Below, piece by piece: positions 51,718 to 61,000 of a stretch of DNA of 64,000 nt; the first letter of the stretch is position 1, and each line of letters begins with the position of its first letter. The stretch is from Maribacter sp. (lineage in GTDB: Bacteria > Bacteroidota > Bacteroidia > Flavobacteriales > Flavobacteriaceae), in the NCBI GenBank assembly GCA_020629285.1, contig JAHDDP010000008.1:62001-126000 (forward strand), written 5' to 3'. The notes under the pieces were generated by a model. It saw nothing but the letters and a program-made list of their open reading frames with translations, searched no databases and was not told where the DNA came from. Both the position numbers and the translations under genes were made by a program.

Positions 51718-53811
51718 GTGAGTAAAGCTATATATATTGTTACTACAGAACCTAATAGTGGAAAATCTATTGTCTCATTAGGTCTAATGCAACTTCTTTT
51801 AGGTAGAACTGCCAAAGTAGGCTATTTCAGACCTATTATCGACGATGTACCAAAGGGTAGAACCGATAACCACATTGATACTGTTCTCAGCTACTTTAAT
51901 GTAGATATGATACCAGAAGAGGCTTATGCATACACGCGTAGCCAAGTGGTTCAATTAAAAAATCAGGACAAAGACGACGAAATTGTCGGGCATATCATAC
52001 ACAAATATAAAACCATAGAAAATAGGTTCGATTTCGTCTTGGTAGAAGGAACCGATTTTTCTGGAGAAGGTGCTATAATCGAATGGGACATCAACGTACT
52101 TATTGCAAAGAATTTAGGTATACCTGCAGTTATTCTCGCTAGCGGAAAAAATAAAACCTTAGATGAGTTAGTGGGCAACCTTTATATGGCATACGATTCT
52201 TTTAAAGAGAAAGGTGTCGACGTCTTGTTAATTGTTGCCAATAAAGTGCAGCCAGAAAACGTTACTATGGTTTCTGACGGACTAAAAGAAAAATTACCTG
52301 ATGACGTTTTAGTGGGAACCATACCGGTGAACACTGTTTTAGGTAGCCCTACACTAAAGGAGATTGCCCAAGAACTTGATGCCAAAGTTCTTTTTGGTGA
52401 AGGTTATATTAACAATCAAGTTGGGAGTTTTAGTGTTGGTGCCATGCAACTACGCAATTATTTAACACACCTAAAAACCGATAGTCTTGTAATAACCCCA
52501 GGGGATCGTGCAGATATTATTCTTGGAGCGTTACAGGCAAATATTTCAACTAATTACCCTAGTCTTTCCGGTATCGTGCTAACTGGTGGGCTACTTCCAG
52601 AAGATTCTATTATTAAACTGATTGAAGGACTTTCAGATATTATCCCCATTTTATCGGTTGCAAGAGGTACGTTCTATGTTACCAACAAAATCGGTACTAT
52701 AAGACCGCGTATTTATGCTGAAAACACCGAGAAAATACAAACATCTATTCAAGAGTTTGAGAAACATGTACCTACCCAAGAATTGGCTGAACGGTTAATT
52801 ACATTCAAGGCTAAGGGCATTACCCCTAGAATGTTCCAATATAACCTTTTGCAAAAAGCTAAATCTTCTAAAAAACATATCGTGCTACCAGAAGGTTCGG
52901 ATGAAAGAATTTTAATGGCGACAAAAATGCTAATTGATGCCGATGCCGTTAACATTACCCTTCTAGGAAATAGAGAGCAAATTGTTTCAAAAATCACTGA
53001 ACTAGATATTGATCTAGATGTTAATACTATCGATATTATCGACCCGACAACATCCGAACAATTTTTAGATTACGCCTCTACTCTATTTGAATTACGTAAG
53101 CACAAGAACGTAAACTTGGCAATGGCTAAAGATTTAATGGAAGATGTATCGTACTTTGGTACTATGATGGTTCATAAGGGGCATGCTGACGGCATGGTTT
53201 CCGGTGCAGTTCATACCACCCAACATACTATTAGACCAGCTCTTCAGTTCATTAAAACAAAACCAGGGGTTTCTATAGTATCGTCTATATTTTTTATGTG
53301 CCTACCCAATAGAGTTACCGTTTTTGGCGATTGTGCTATTAATCCTAACCCAAATTCTGAACAATTATCTGAAATTGCCATATCATCTGCTGCTACAAGT
53401 GCCGCATTTGGAATTGAACCTAAAGTAGCTATGCTTTCCTATTCATCAGGTGCTTCTGGCGTCGGCGAAGATGTTGATCGTGTACGTAAGGCCACTGAAA
53501 TTATTAAAGAGAAAAGACCTGATCTTAAAGTAGAAGGTCCTATTCAATATGATGCTGCGGTAGATGCTAAAGTCGGACTTAGTAAATTGCCGGATTCTGA
53601 AGTTGCAGGGCAAGCTAGCGTCTTTATATTCCCTGATTTAAATACAGGTAATAACACGTATAAAGCAGTACAAAGAGAGACTGGGGCGTTAGCTATCGGA
53701 CCAATGTTACAAGGCTTAAACAAACCTGTTAATGATTTAAGCCGTGGCTGTACCGTAGATGATATTTTCAATACCGTAATAATAACTGCTATTCAAGCAG
53801 AAGGATTTTAA
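51718..53811 (+). CDS. pta: Phosphate acetyltransferase, long form
   Basis: A 697-residue enzyme that interconverts acetyl-CoA and acetyl phosphate. It has three parts: an N-terminal BioD-like P-loop domain beginning KAIYIVTTEPNSGKSIVSLG, a middle DRTGG domain (about residues 220-330), and a C-terminal PTA_PTB catalytic domain starting near residue 377 with KKHIVLPEGSDERILMA and continuing ADGMVSGAVHTTQHTIRPAL and SYSSGASGVGEDVDRV. The start codon is GTG, since no upstream ATG exists in frame near it. It precedes ackA by 10 bases. The long form is often allosterically regulated. Confidence 0.96.
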   Translation: MSKAIYIVTTEPNSGKSIVSLGLMQLLLGRTAKVGYFRPIIDDVPKGRTDNHIDTVLSYFNVDMIPEEAYAYTRSQVVQLKNQDKDDEIVGHIIHKYKTIENRFDFVLVEGTDFSGEGAIIEWDINVLIAKNLGIPAVILASGKNKTLDELVGNLYMAYDSFKEKGVDVLLIVANKVQPENVTMVSDGLKEKLPDDVLVGTIPVNTVLGSPTLKEIAQELDAKVLFGEGYINNQVGSFSVGAMQLRNYLTHLKTDSLVITPGDRADIILGALQANISTNYPSLSGIVLTGGLLPEDSIIKLIEGLSDIIPILSVARGTFYVTNKIGTIRPRIYAENTEKIQTSIQEFEKHVPTQELAERLITFKAKGITPRMFQYNLLQKAKSSKKHIVLPEGSDERILMATKMLIDADAVNITLLGNREQIVSKITELDIDLDVNTIDIIDPTTSEQFLDYASTLFELRKHKNVNLAMAKDLMEDVSYFGTMMVHKGHADGMVSGAVHTTQHTIRPALQFIKTKPGVSIVSSIFFMCLPNRVTVFGDCAINPNPNSEQLSEIAISSAATSAAFGIEPKVAMLSYSSGASGVGEDVDRVRKATEIIKEKRPDLKVEGPIQYDAAVDAKVGLSKLPDSEVAGQASVFIFPDLNTGNNTYKAVQRETGALAIGPMLQGLNKPVNDLSRGCTVDDIFNTVIITAIQAEGF

Positions 53812-53821
53812 ACCAATTTTC

Positions 53822-55009
53822 ATGAATATTTTAATTATAAATTCCGGCAGTTCTTCTATAAAATATCAACTTTTAGAAATGCCTTCCTCTAGAGTTATCT
53901 GTGTTGGCTCTATAGAGCGTATTGGTAGTACAGATGCCATATCAAACTATAGAACAGATAACAATAAAGTTGAAAAAATTTATGAAATAGCAAACCATAA
54001 AGCCGGGCTAGAACGAATTACCTCACTTTTATTAGATGCCGAAATCGGTGTACTTAAAAGTACCGAAGAAATCGATGCTATTGGACATCGTGTGGTACAT
54101 GGCGGAAGTGATTATACGGCTACGACATTAGTTACAGAAGAAGTAAAAGAAAAAATAAAGATTTTATCTCCACTTGCCCCTTTACACAACCCTGCCAATT
54201 TAGAAGGTATTTTAATGGCAGAACAAATATTTGCGATCGCTAAACAAATGGTCGTTTTCGATACCGCTTTTCATGGCACCATGCCTGTTAAGGCTAAAAA
54301 ATATGCAGTTCCTAATGAATTATATGAGAAAGACGGAGTTCAAGCTTACGGATTTCATGGTACTAGCCATAAATATGTATCGGAAAAAGCAAATGAATAT
54401 TTAAATAACCAGCATACTAAATTAATTTCCATTCACTTAGGCAACGGGTGTAGCATTACCGCAATTCAGGACGGAAAAAGTATCGACCACAGTATGGGCT
54501 TCGCTCCTTCAAACGGACTTGTTATGGGTACCAGAAGTGGTGATATTGACCATTCCATCATTTTTTATATGGTAAACACACTGGGTTACGATTTAAATGA
54601 AGTAAGCGAACTTTTAAATAAAAAGAGCGGAATGTTGGGACTTACAGGTTTCAACGACCTTAGAGATATTGAGGAAGAAGCAAGTAAAGGGAATAAACAA
54701 TGCATTTTGGCACTTGAAATGAATGCTTACCGAATTAAAAAATATATTGGTGCATACACCTCTGCCATGAACGGTTTGGATGCCATTATATTTACTGCGG
54801 GTATTGGTGAAAACTCTAGCTTAATGCGTCAGTTAATTTGTAAGGATATGGAATACTTTGACCTTAATTTAGATGATTCTAAAAATGATCTTAGAGCATC
54901 TAATCTTAGAGAGCTAAATACAGAAGATTCTAAAGTCAAAATTTTAGTCATACCTACAAATGAAGAATTAGAAATTGCAAAGCAGGTATACCAATTATTA
55001 TCGAAATAG
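53822..55009 (+). CDS. ackA: Acetate kinase
   Basis: A 395-residue kinase of the ASKHA superfamily that converts acetyl phosphate and ADP to acetate and ATP, or reverse. The N-terminal NILIINSGSSSIKYQLLEMP, AIGHRVVHGG, YGFHGTSHKYVSEKA, IHLGNGCSITAI, GLVMGTRSGDID and the C-terminal IIFTAGIGENSSLMR are all present. Length is typical. It is the second gene of pta-ackA and is followed by a strong terminator, so both genes form one unit. They provide overflow acetate or acetate uptake. Confidence 0.97.
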   Translation: MNILIINSGSSSIKYQLLEMPSSRVICVGSIERIGSTDAISNYRTDNNKVEKIYEIANHKAGLERITSLLLDAEIGVLKSTEEIDAIGHRVVHGGSDYTATTLVTEEVKEKIKILSPLAPLHNPANLEGILMAEQIFAIAKQMVVFDTAFHGTMPVKAKKYAVPNELYEKDGVQAYGFHGTSHKYVSEKANEYLNNQHTKLISIHLGNGCSITAIQDGKSIDHSMGFAPSNGLVMGTRSGDIDHSIIFYMVNTLGYDLNEVSELLNKKSGMLGLTGFNDLRDIEEEASKGNKQCILALEMNAYRIKKYIGAYTSAMNGLDAIIFTAGIGENSSLMRQLICKDMEYFDLNLDDSKNDLRASNLRELNTEDSKVKILVIPTNEELEIAKQVYQLLSK

Positions 55010-55050
55010 TCTTACTAAATATTTATCTCAGATTAGTTAAGATTATCAAT

Positions 55051-55088
55051 AAAAAAATAGCTAAGAGCAATGCTCTTAGCTATTTTTT
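55051..55088. terminator. Bidirectional terminator between ackA and the OmpA-type gene
   Basis: ATAGCTAAGAGCA pairs with TGCTCTTAGCTAT with no spacer beyond a tight turn, flanked by A7 and T6, so it can stop both convergent transcripts. It lies about 45 bases after the ackA stop. Confidence 0.88.
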
Positions 55089-55108
55089 CGTTTTAGTTTT
55101 ATATTTTT

Positions 55109-57046
55109 TTACTCTACCACAATAAACTCCGATCTTCTGTTGAGTTGATGTTTCTCTTTGCTACATGGTACATTGTTGCTACAGTTGTTCGTAAGTTCCG
55201 TTTCGCCATAGCCCTCATATGAGATCCTGTCGCTAGGGATGCCTGCCGCTATGAGGTAATCGACTGTTGCCTTCGCCCTGTTCGCCGATAATTTCATGTT
55301 GTATGCATCGTTAGCACGTGAATCGGTATGCGAGCGTACCTGTACGTTGACACTTGGGTATTCGTTAAGGTATGCCAGAACCTTTTCTATACTGATCTTG
55401 GCATCTTCCCTGATGAAGTACTTGTCGAAATCGAAGTAGATCGGTTCTATGTTCAGGTATTTCGCAAGGTCCGTGCCTACAGGTGCCGATGGGTCTACCT
55501 GTGCCAGTACGATCTCTATGCCGGTCGCGTCTTCAGCCTTTACCGTCATGAAGGTCTTGTTGCCTTCCTCGTAGTCCGCTTTGGTAGCTACTACCTTATA
55601 ACTACCTTCTGCGCAGTTGCCTTCCATTTCGAATGCTCCGTTCTCGTCCGTACTCGAGCTCGATACCACTTTGTTATCCTTGTCGTATACCGTTACCGAT
55701 GCATCCGTTAACAGTGCATTGGTCTTCTCGTCCTTTACGATTCCCGTGATATTTGTATGACAGGTGAAGTCGAGCGGGGTCATTTCTACAAAACCGTAGA
55801 TATCGTCATTGCCCTGTCCTCCTTTTCGGTTCGATGCGAAAAAGCCTTTCTTGGTCTCTTCGTTGATAATGTACGAGAAGTCGTCTTCCTCCCCGTTCAA
55901 AGGGCGTCCTACATTGTAGATCTCTCCCCTTTCATTGTTCAGGTCCGTTGCGAAGACGTCAAGTCCCCCTAGTCCCGGATGTCCGTCCGAAGAGAAATAT
56001 AGTTTATCGGATTCCGTTACGAACGGAAAGGTCTCCCTTGCTTCCGTATTGATGCGTTCTCCAAGGTTCTTCGGTGTACCGAAACTGCCGTCGGTGTTAA
56101 TATCCACCACGTAGATATCCGATTCCCCTTTCGTTCCCGGCATGTCCGAGGCGAAGTATAGTTTTGTCTCTTCCTTGTTTAATGTAGGATGTGCCACCGA
56201 GTAGCTGTCACCGTTAAAGGGCAGTTCCTCGATATTCTTCCATTCTCCGTTTTCTTTGGTCGCCCTGTATATCTTTAACCTGCTCACCCCTTCCTCGTCC
56301 CTCTCGAACTTGCCGTCGTCCGAGTTGTTACGGGTAAAGTACATCGTACTTCCGTCCTTGGTGAATGCCGTTGACGATTCATGGGTCTTCTTGTTCAGTT
56401 TCTTGCTCAGCTTGTCCACATCGGTGAAATTCCCTTGGCCGTCCTGTGATGCCTTGTAAAGGTTCAGGAAAGAACCGTTGTTCCATCTATGGATGTTCTT
56501 CGTGAGCAGTCCGCTGTCACGTGCCGTCGAGAAGACCAGGTTTTCTTCATAGAAGGATGGCGCAAAGTCCGATACCTTCGAGTTCAGCCCTATGTTCCTC
56601 AGTTCGTACCTCCCCGAGCGTTCCTCGATCTGTTCCAGGTAGTCCTGGTTCTCGCCATAGAGTACCCCGCGTTGGTCGTTCGCCTTTGCCGCTTTGAACT
56701 TCTGCATCCAAGTGTCGGATTCCGTATAGTTTTCCAAGGATTTTAAGGTCTGTGCGTAGCGGTACATATACTCCGGGTCGATGTCCGCCCCTTCCAGTGC
56801 GAACAGCTTGCCGTACCAGCTCGATGCCTCTTCGTAGTTCGCGTTCAGATAGTTCGCGTTGCCCAAATTCTTGTACACCTCTTCTTCCGTATAACCGTCC
56901 TTTACCAATTGCTCGTACGACTGTATCGCCGAGGCATAGGCATAGTTCGTGAACTTCGTGTCCGCTTTCTTTACTTTCTTGTCCTGCGCGCTTGCCATCA
57001 TGGCCATCACCGCAAGCCCGTAAAATAGATATCCTGTTTTCTTCAT
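55109..57046 (-). CDS. TPR-PD40-CRD-OmpA cell-wall-binding protein, T9SS-associated
   Basis: A 645-residue exported protein (signal MKKTGYLFYGLAVMAMMASAQ). Domain order: TPR-like repeats at about 30-135 (NANYLNANYEEASSWYGKLF), PD40 beta repeats at about 190-420 with HPTLNKEETKLYFASDMPGT and HPGLGGLDVFATDL, a carboxypeptidase-regulatory-like domain at about 430-515, and an OmpA/MotB domain at about 530-645 with IYFDFDKYFIRED, the peptidoglycan-contact residues in VRSHTDSRANDAYNMKLSAN and NRRSEFIVVE. This architecture is typical of proteins that tie outer-membrane T9SS components to peptidoglycan (PorE-like). It follows the PorP/SprF gene by 9 bases. Its GC content is visibly higher than nearly all other genes here. 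Confidence 0.93.
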   Translation of the reverse strand: MKKTGYLFYGLAVMAMMASAQDKKVKKADTKFTNYAYASAIQSYEQLVKDGYTEEEVYKNLGNANYLNANYEEASSWYGKLFALEGADIDPEYMYRYAQTLKSLENYTESDTWMQKFKAAKANDQRGVLYGENQDYLEQIEERSGRYELRNIGLNSKVSDFAPSFYEENLVFSTARDSGLLTKNIHRWNNGSFLNLYKASQDGQGNFTDVDKLSKKLNKKTHESSTAFTKDGSTMYFTRNNSDDGKFERDEEGVSRLKIYRATKENGEWKNIEELPFNGDSYSVAHPTLNKEETKLYFASDMPGTKGESDIYVVDINTDGSFGTPKNLGERINTEARETFPFVTESDKLYFSSDGHPGLGGLDVFATDLNNERGEIYNVGRPLNGEEDDFSYIINEETKKGFFASNRKGGQGNDDIYGFVEMTPLDFTCHTNITGIVKDEKTNALLTDASVTVYDKDNKVVSSSSTDENGAFEMEGNCAEGSYKVVATKADYEEGNKTFMTVKAEDATGIEIVLAQVDPSAPVGTDLAKYLNIEPIYFDFDKYFIREDAKISIEKVLAYLNEYPSVNVQVRSHTDSRANDAYNMKLSANRAKATVDYLIAAGIPSDRISYEGYGETELTNNCSNNVPCSKEKHQLNRRSEFIVVE

Positions 57047-57055
57047 GTCGTTTTT

Positions 57056-57988
57056 TTAAAAGAATCTTGGGGTGATCACTCGTTTGTACTTGTTCAGGAA
57101 CTCATACCTCAGCATGATCTCGAAAGAACCGTCGTTGAACCTGGTCGCCCCAAGGTCGGTGGTTTCCTTATCGTACGCCAGACCGAGCATCAACTGGTCG
57201 GTCATCTGAAAACCGAACAGGGCGCTGATCGCCGCGTCCCACCTGTACGCCGCTCCCAAAGAGAACTTGTCGTTGAAAAGGAAGTTCGCGCTCAGGTCTA
57301 CCTGTAAAGGTGCCCCCTTTACAGCTTTTACAAGTGCCGCAGGCTTGAACTTTACGTTCGGGTTCAGGTCGAACACGTACCCCGTGATCAGATAGAGGTT
57401 CATACGCTCCTGCGCGATCAAACTCGAACTGTTCGAATCGGAACTGTCGAAATGCTCGGTCTGCAAAAAGTTGGGTACCGATAGCCCTGCATAGAATTGA
57501 TCGGTATGGTAATAGATACCAGCTCCGAAGTTCGGCGAGAACTTGTTGTCAATGTTCGGCAGGTTGCTCTCCGCCCCGTAGTTTCTCAGCTTCGTGAAGT
57601 CCACGTTGAACAGGTGACCGCCCGCTTTTAGACCGAACGACAGCTTCCCCTCCTCAGAGGTGTTCACCGTATAACTGAACGCCGCGTCTATATACGTATC
57701 CTGGTTGGTACCGTTACCGATCTCGTCGTTCACCACCGATAGTCCCAATCCTACATGTTCGGATACAGGGGTATGGAAGTTCAGCGTCTGCGTCGTCGGC
57801 GCGCCATCGAGCCCCACCCACTGAGAACGGTGAAGTGCGGCTATGCTGAACATGCCCCGTGAACCTGCGTACGCAGGGTTCACCGATATCGTATTGTACA
57901 TGTACTGCGTGTACTGCGCATCTTGCTGGGCATAGCCCATAAAGAGTCCCGAAACTGTAATTATAATGGTTAGAAAATATTTGTTCAT
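57056..57988 (-). CDS. PorP/SprF-family T9SS membrane protein
   Basis: A 310-residue exported outer-membrane protein (signal NKYFLTIIITVSGLFMGYAQ). The hallmark start QDAQYTQYMYNTISVNPAYA, the HRSQWVGLDGAPTTQTL block and the C-terminal GSFEIMLRYEFLNKY are diagnostic of the PorP/SprF family. Family members support secretion or surface attachment of specific T9SS cargo; in Flavobacterium SprF serves the gliding adhesin SprB. Here it lies 25 bases downstream of the giant repeat protein, the presumed client. The first 17 codons are AT-rich, after which the gene turns GC-rich, unlike the surroundings. Confidence 0.95.
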   Translation of the reverse strand: MNKYFLTIIITVSGLFMGYAQQDAQYTQYMYNTISVNPAYAGSRGMFSIAALHRSQWVGLDGAPTTQTLNFHTPVSEHVGLGLSVVNDEIGNGTNQDTYIDAAFSYTVNTSEEGKLSFGLKAGGHLFNVDFTKLRNYGAESNLPNIDNKFSPNFGAGIYYHTDQFYAGLSVPNFLQTEHFDSSDSNSSSLIAQERMNLYLITGYVFDLNPNVKFKPAALVKAVKGAPLQVDLSANFLFNDKFSLGAAYRWDAAISALFGFQMTDQLMLGLAYDKETTDLGATRFNDGSFEIMLRYEFLNKYKRVITPRFF

Positions 57989-58013
57989 CGTATCTTTTTT
58001 AAAGGGGATTTTT

Positions 58014-61000
58014 TTATCTGTTGATGTATAGGTAACCGGACTTGTCCAAGTTATCTCCGTTGTTATTATACTTGATTACATAGAAATAGACACCCACTGG
58101 CAATTCTTCATCTTGACCAATGGTAACTCTACCATCAGATGCTCCCCTGAATACATTGGTGTTGTTATCATAGCCGCTCATCTCGTATACCACGATTCCC
58201 CAACGGTTATAAATCTGTACCTTATTGTTAGGGAAGGACTCGATATTTTCTATTCTGAAAAAGTCGTTCGTACCGTCACCGTCAGGTGTAATGACCTCAT
58301 TGGCAACCGCTATACCAGAGTCAACTACTTCTGCATTACAACCGGCATCTAAGGTTGGAACACCTCCAATTGAATCACATGGGTCCAATGGATCAGTGCC
58401 ATCCTCGACCTCTTGACCATCCGGTATAGTATCACCATCGGTATCCGCATTGTAAGAATCTGTTCCGATTGCATCTTCTTGAGCAGTCGTTAATCCGTCA
58501 CCGTCACAATCACTCTCTGGCAATGCTGTACCACCTACATGGTTACAATCATCTAAAGGATTTGTTCCATCCAATAATTCCTGTCCATCTAAAATACCAT
58601 CATCATCTGAATCTGGATCATTAGGATCTGTACCTAAAGATGCTTCTTCATCAGTTGTCAATCCATCTTCATCACAATCCGAAGTTCCTAATGGGGCTCC
58701 TCCATTTGAATCACAATCGTTTAGTGGATCTGTGCCGTCAGAAATTTCTTGACTATCTAAAATACCATCTCCATCTGTATCTTCATTATAAGGGTCTGTA
58801 CCGTTAGTAACTTCTGTTCCATTTACAATACCATCTCCATCACAATCTGCAGAAGCCCAAATGGTGTTACTTTCAAAATACCCTGTGTAACCAATTGCTT
58901 GTTGTGGATCACATGGATCTAATAAATCTGTACCATTTGTTGTTTCTAAATCATCTGAAACACCATCTCCATCTGTATCACTGTTGTAAGGATCGGTACC
59001 ATTGGTAACTTCAGTACCATTATCGATTCCATCACCATCACAATCAGCAGCTGCCCAAATAGCATTACTTACATCGTAACCATCATAACCTGCTACTTGA
59101 ATTGGGTCACAAGGATTTAAAGGATCCGTTCCATTCGAATCTTCCAATCCATCAGTTATACCATCTCCATCTGTATCTGTGTTATATGCATCGGTTCCGT
59201 TTTTAAATTCAGTTCCATTATCAATTCCATCACCATCACAATCAGCAGCTGCCCAAATAGCATTGCTTGCATCAAAACCCGTATAACCAGCTACTTGAAT
59301 TGGATCACAAGGATTCAATGTATCAGAGCCATTAACTATTTCTAAATTATCTGAAACACCATCACCATCTGTATCATTATTGTAAGGATCTGTACCATTT
59401 GTATCTTCCACTCCGTTAGTTATTCCATCACCATCACAATCAGCAGCTGCCCAAATAGCATTACTTGCATCATAACCTGTATAACCTGTTGTCTGAACCG
59501 GGTCACAAGGGTCTAAAGCATCTGAATCAATATCATCAGGAATTCCGTCGCCATCGGTATCCGAGTTATAAGGATCGGTACCATTGGTATCTTCTGTTCC
59601 ATTTATTACTCCATCCGAGTCACAATCAGCTGCTGCCCAAATGGCATTGCTTGCATCGTAACCTGTATAACCTGCTGCCTGAACCGGATCACAAGGATTT
59701 AATGCATCTGAATCAATATCATCAGGAACTCCGTCACCATCGGTATCGGTATTATAGGGATCCGTTCCATTGGAATCTTCTGTTCCATTTGGTATCCCGT
59801 CTCCGTCACAATCCGCAGCTGCCCAAATAGCATTGCTTGCATCGTAACCTGTATAACCTACAATCTGAATTGGATTACAAGGATTGGTTCCTTCCGCATC
59901 AGCATTGTCAGGAACGCCGTCACCGTCAGTATCCGTATTATATGGATCTGTACCATTAGTTACCTCAGTACCATTTGCAATTCCGTCACCATCACAATCA
60001 GCTGCTGCCCAAATGGCATTGCTTGCATCGTAACCTGTATAACCTGCTGCCTGAACCGGATCACAAGGATCTAAAGCATCTGAATCAATATCATCAGGAA
60101 TTCCGTCGCCATCGGTATCCGAGTTATAAGGATCGGTACCATTGGTATTTTCTGTTCCATTTATTACTCCATCCGAGTCACAATCAGCTGCTGCCCAAAT
60201 GACGTTGCTTGCATCGTAACCAGTATAACCTGCAATCTGGATTGGATCACATGGATCTAAAGCATCTGAATCAATATCATCAGGAACTCCGTCTCCATCC
60301 GTATCTGTATTATAAGGGTCTGTACCATTGGCCACTTCAGTACCATTAGTAACTCCGTCACCATCACAATCCGCAGCTGCCCAAATAGCGTTGCTCGCGT
60401 CGTAACCTGTATAACCTGCTGCCTGAACCGGATCACAAGGATCTAAAGCATCTGAATCAATATCATCAGGAATTCCGTCGCCATCGGTATCCGAGTTATA
60501 AGGATCGGTACCATTGGTATCTTCTGTTCCATTTATTACTCCATCCGAGTCACAATCAGCTGCTGCCCAAATGGCATTGCTTGCATCGTAACCTGTATAA
60601 CCTGCTGCCTGAACCGGATCACAAGGATTTAATGCATCTGAATCAATATCATCAGGAACTCCGTCACCATCGGTATCGGTATTATATGGATCCGTTCCAT
60701 TGGAATCTTCTGTTCCATTTGTTATCCCGTCTCCGTCACAATCAGCCGCTGCCCAAATGGCATTGCTTGCATTGTAACCTGTATAACCTTCAATCTGAAT
60801 TGGATTACAAGGATTGGTTCCTTCAGCATCAGCATTGTCAGGAACACCGTCACCGTCAGTATCCGTATTATATGAATCTGTACCATTAGAATCTTCTACT
60901 CCGTTACTTACACCATCTCCGTCACAATCTGCCGCTGCCCAAATGGCGTTGCTTGCATCATAACCTGTATAACCTGCAGTCTGTACTGGATCACAAGGAT

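Noticed and set aside
55328-56952. Plus-strand open frames opposite the OmpA-type gene
   Set aside because: High GC removes chance stops on the antisense strand; the minus-strand protein has full domain matches.
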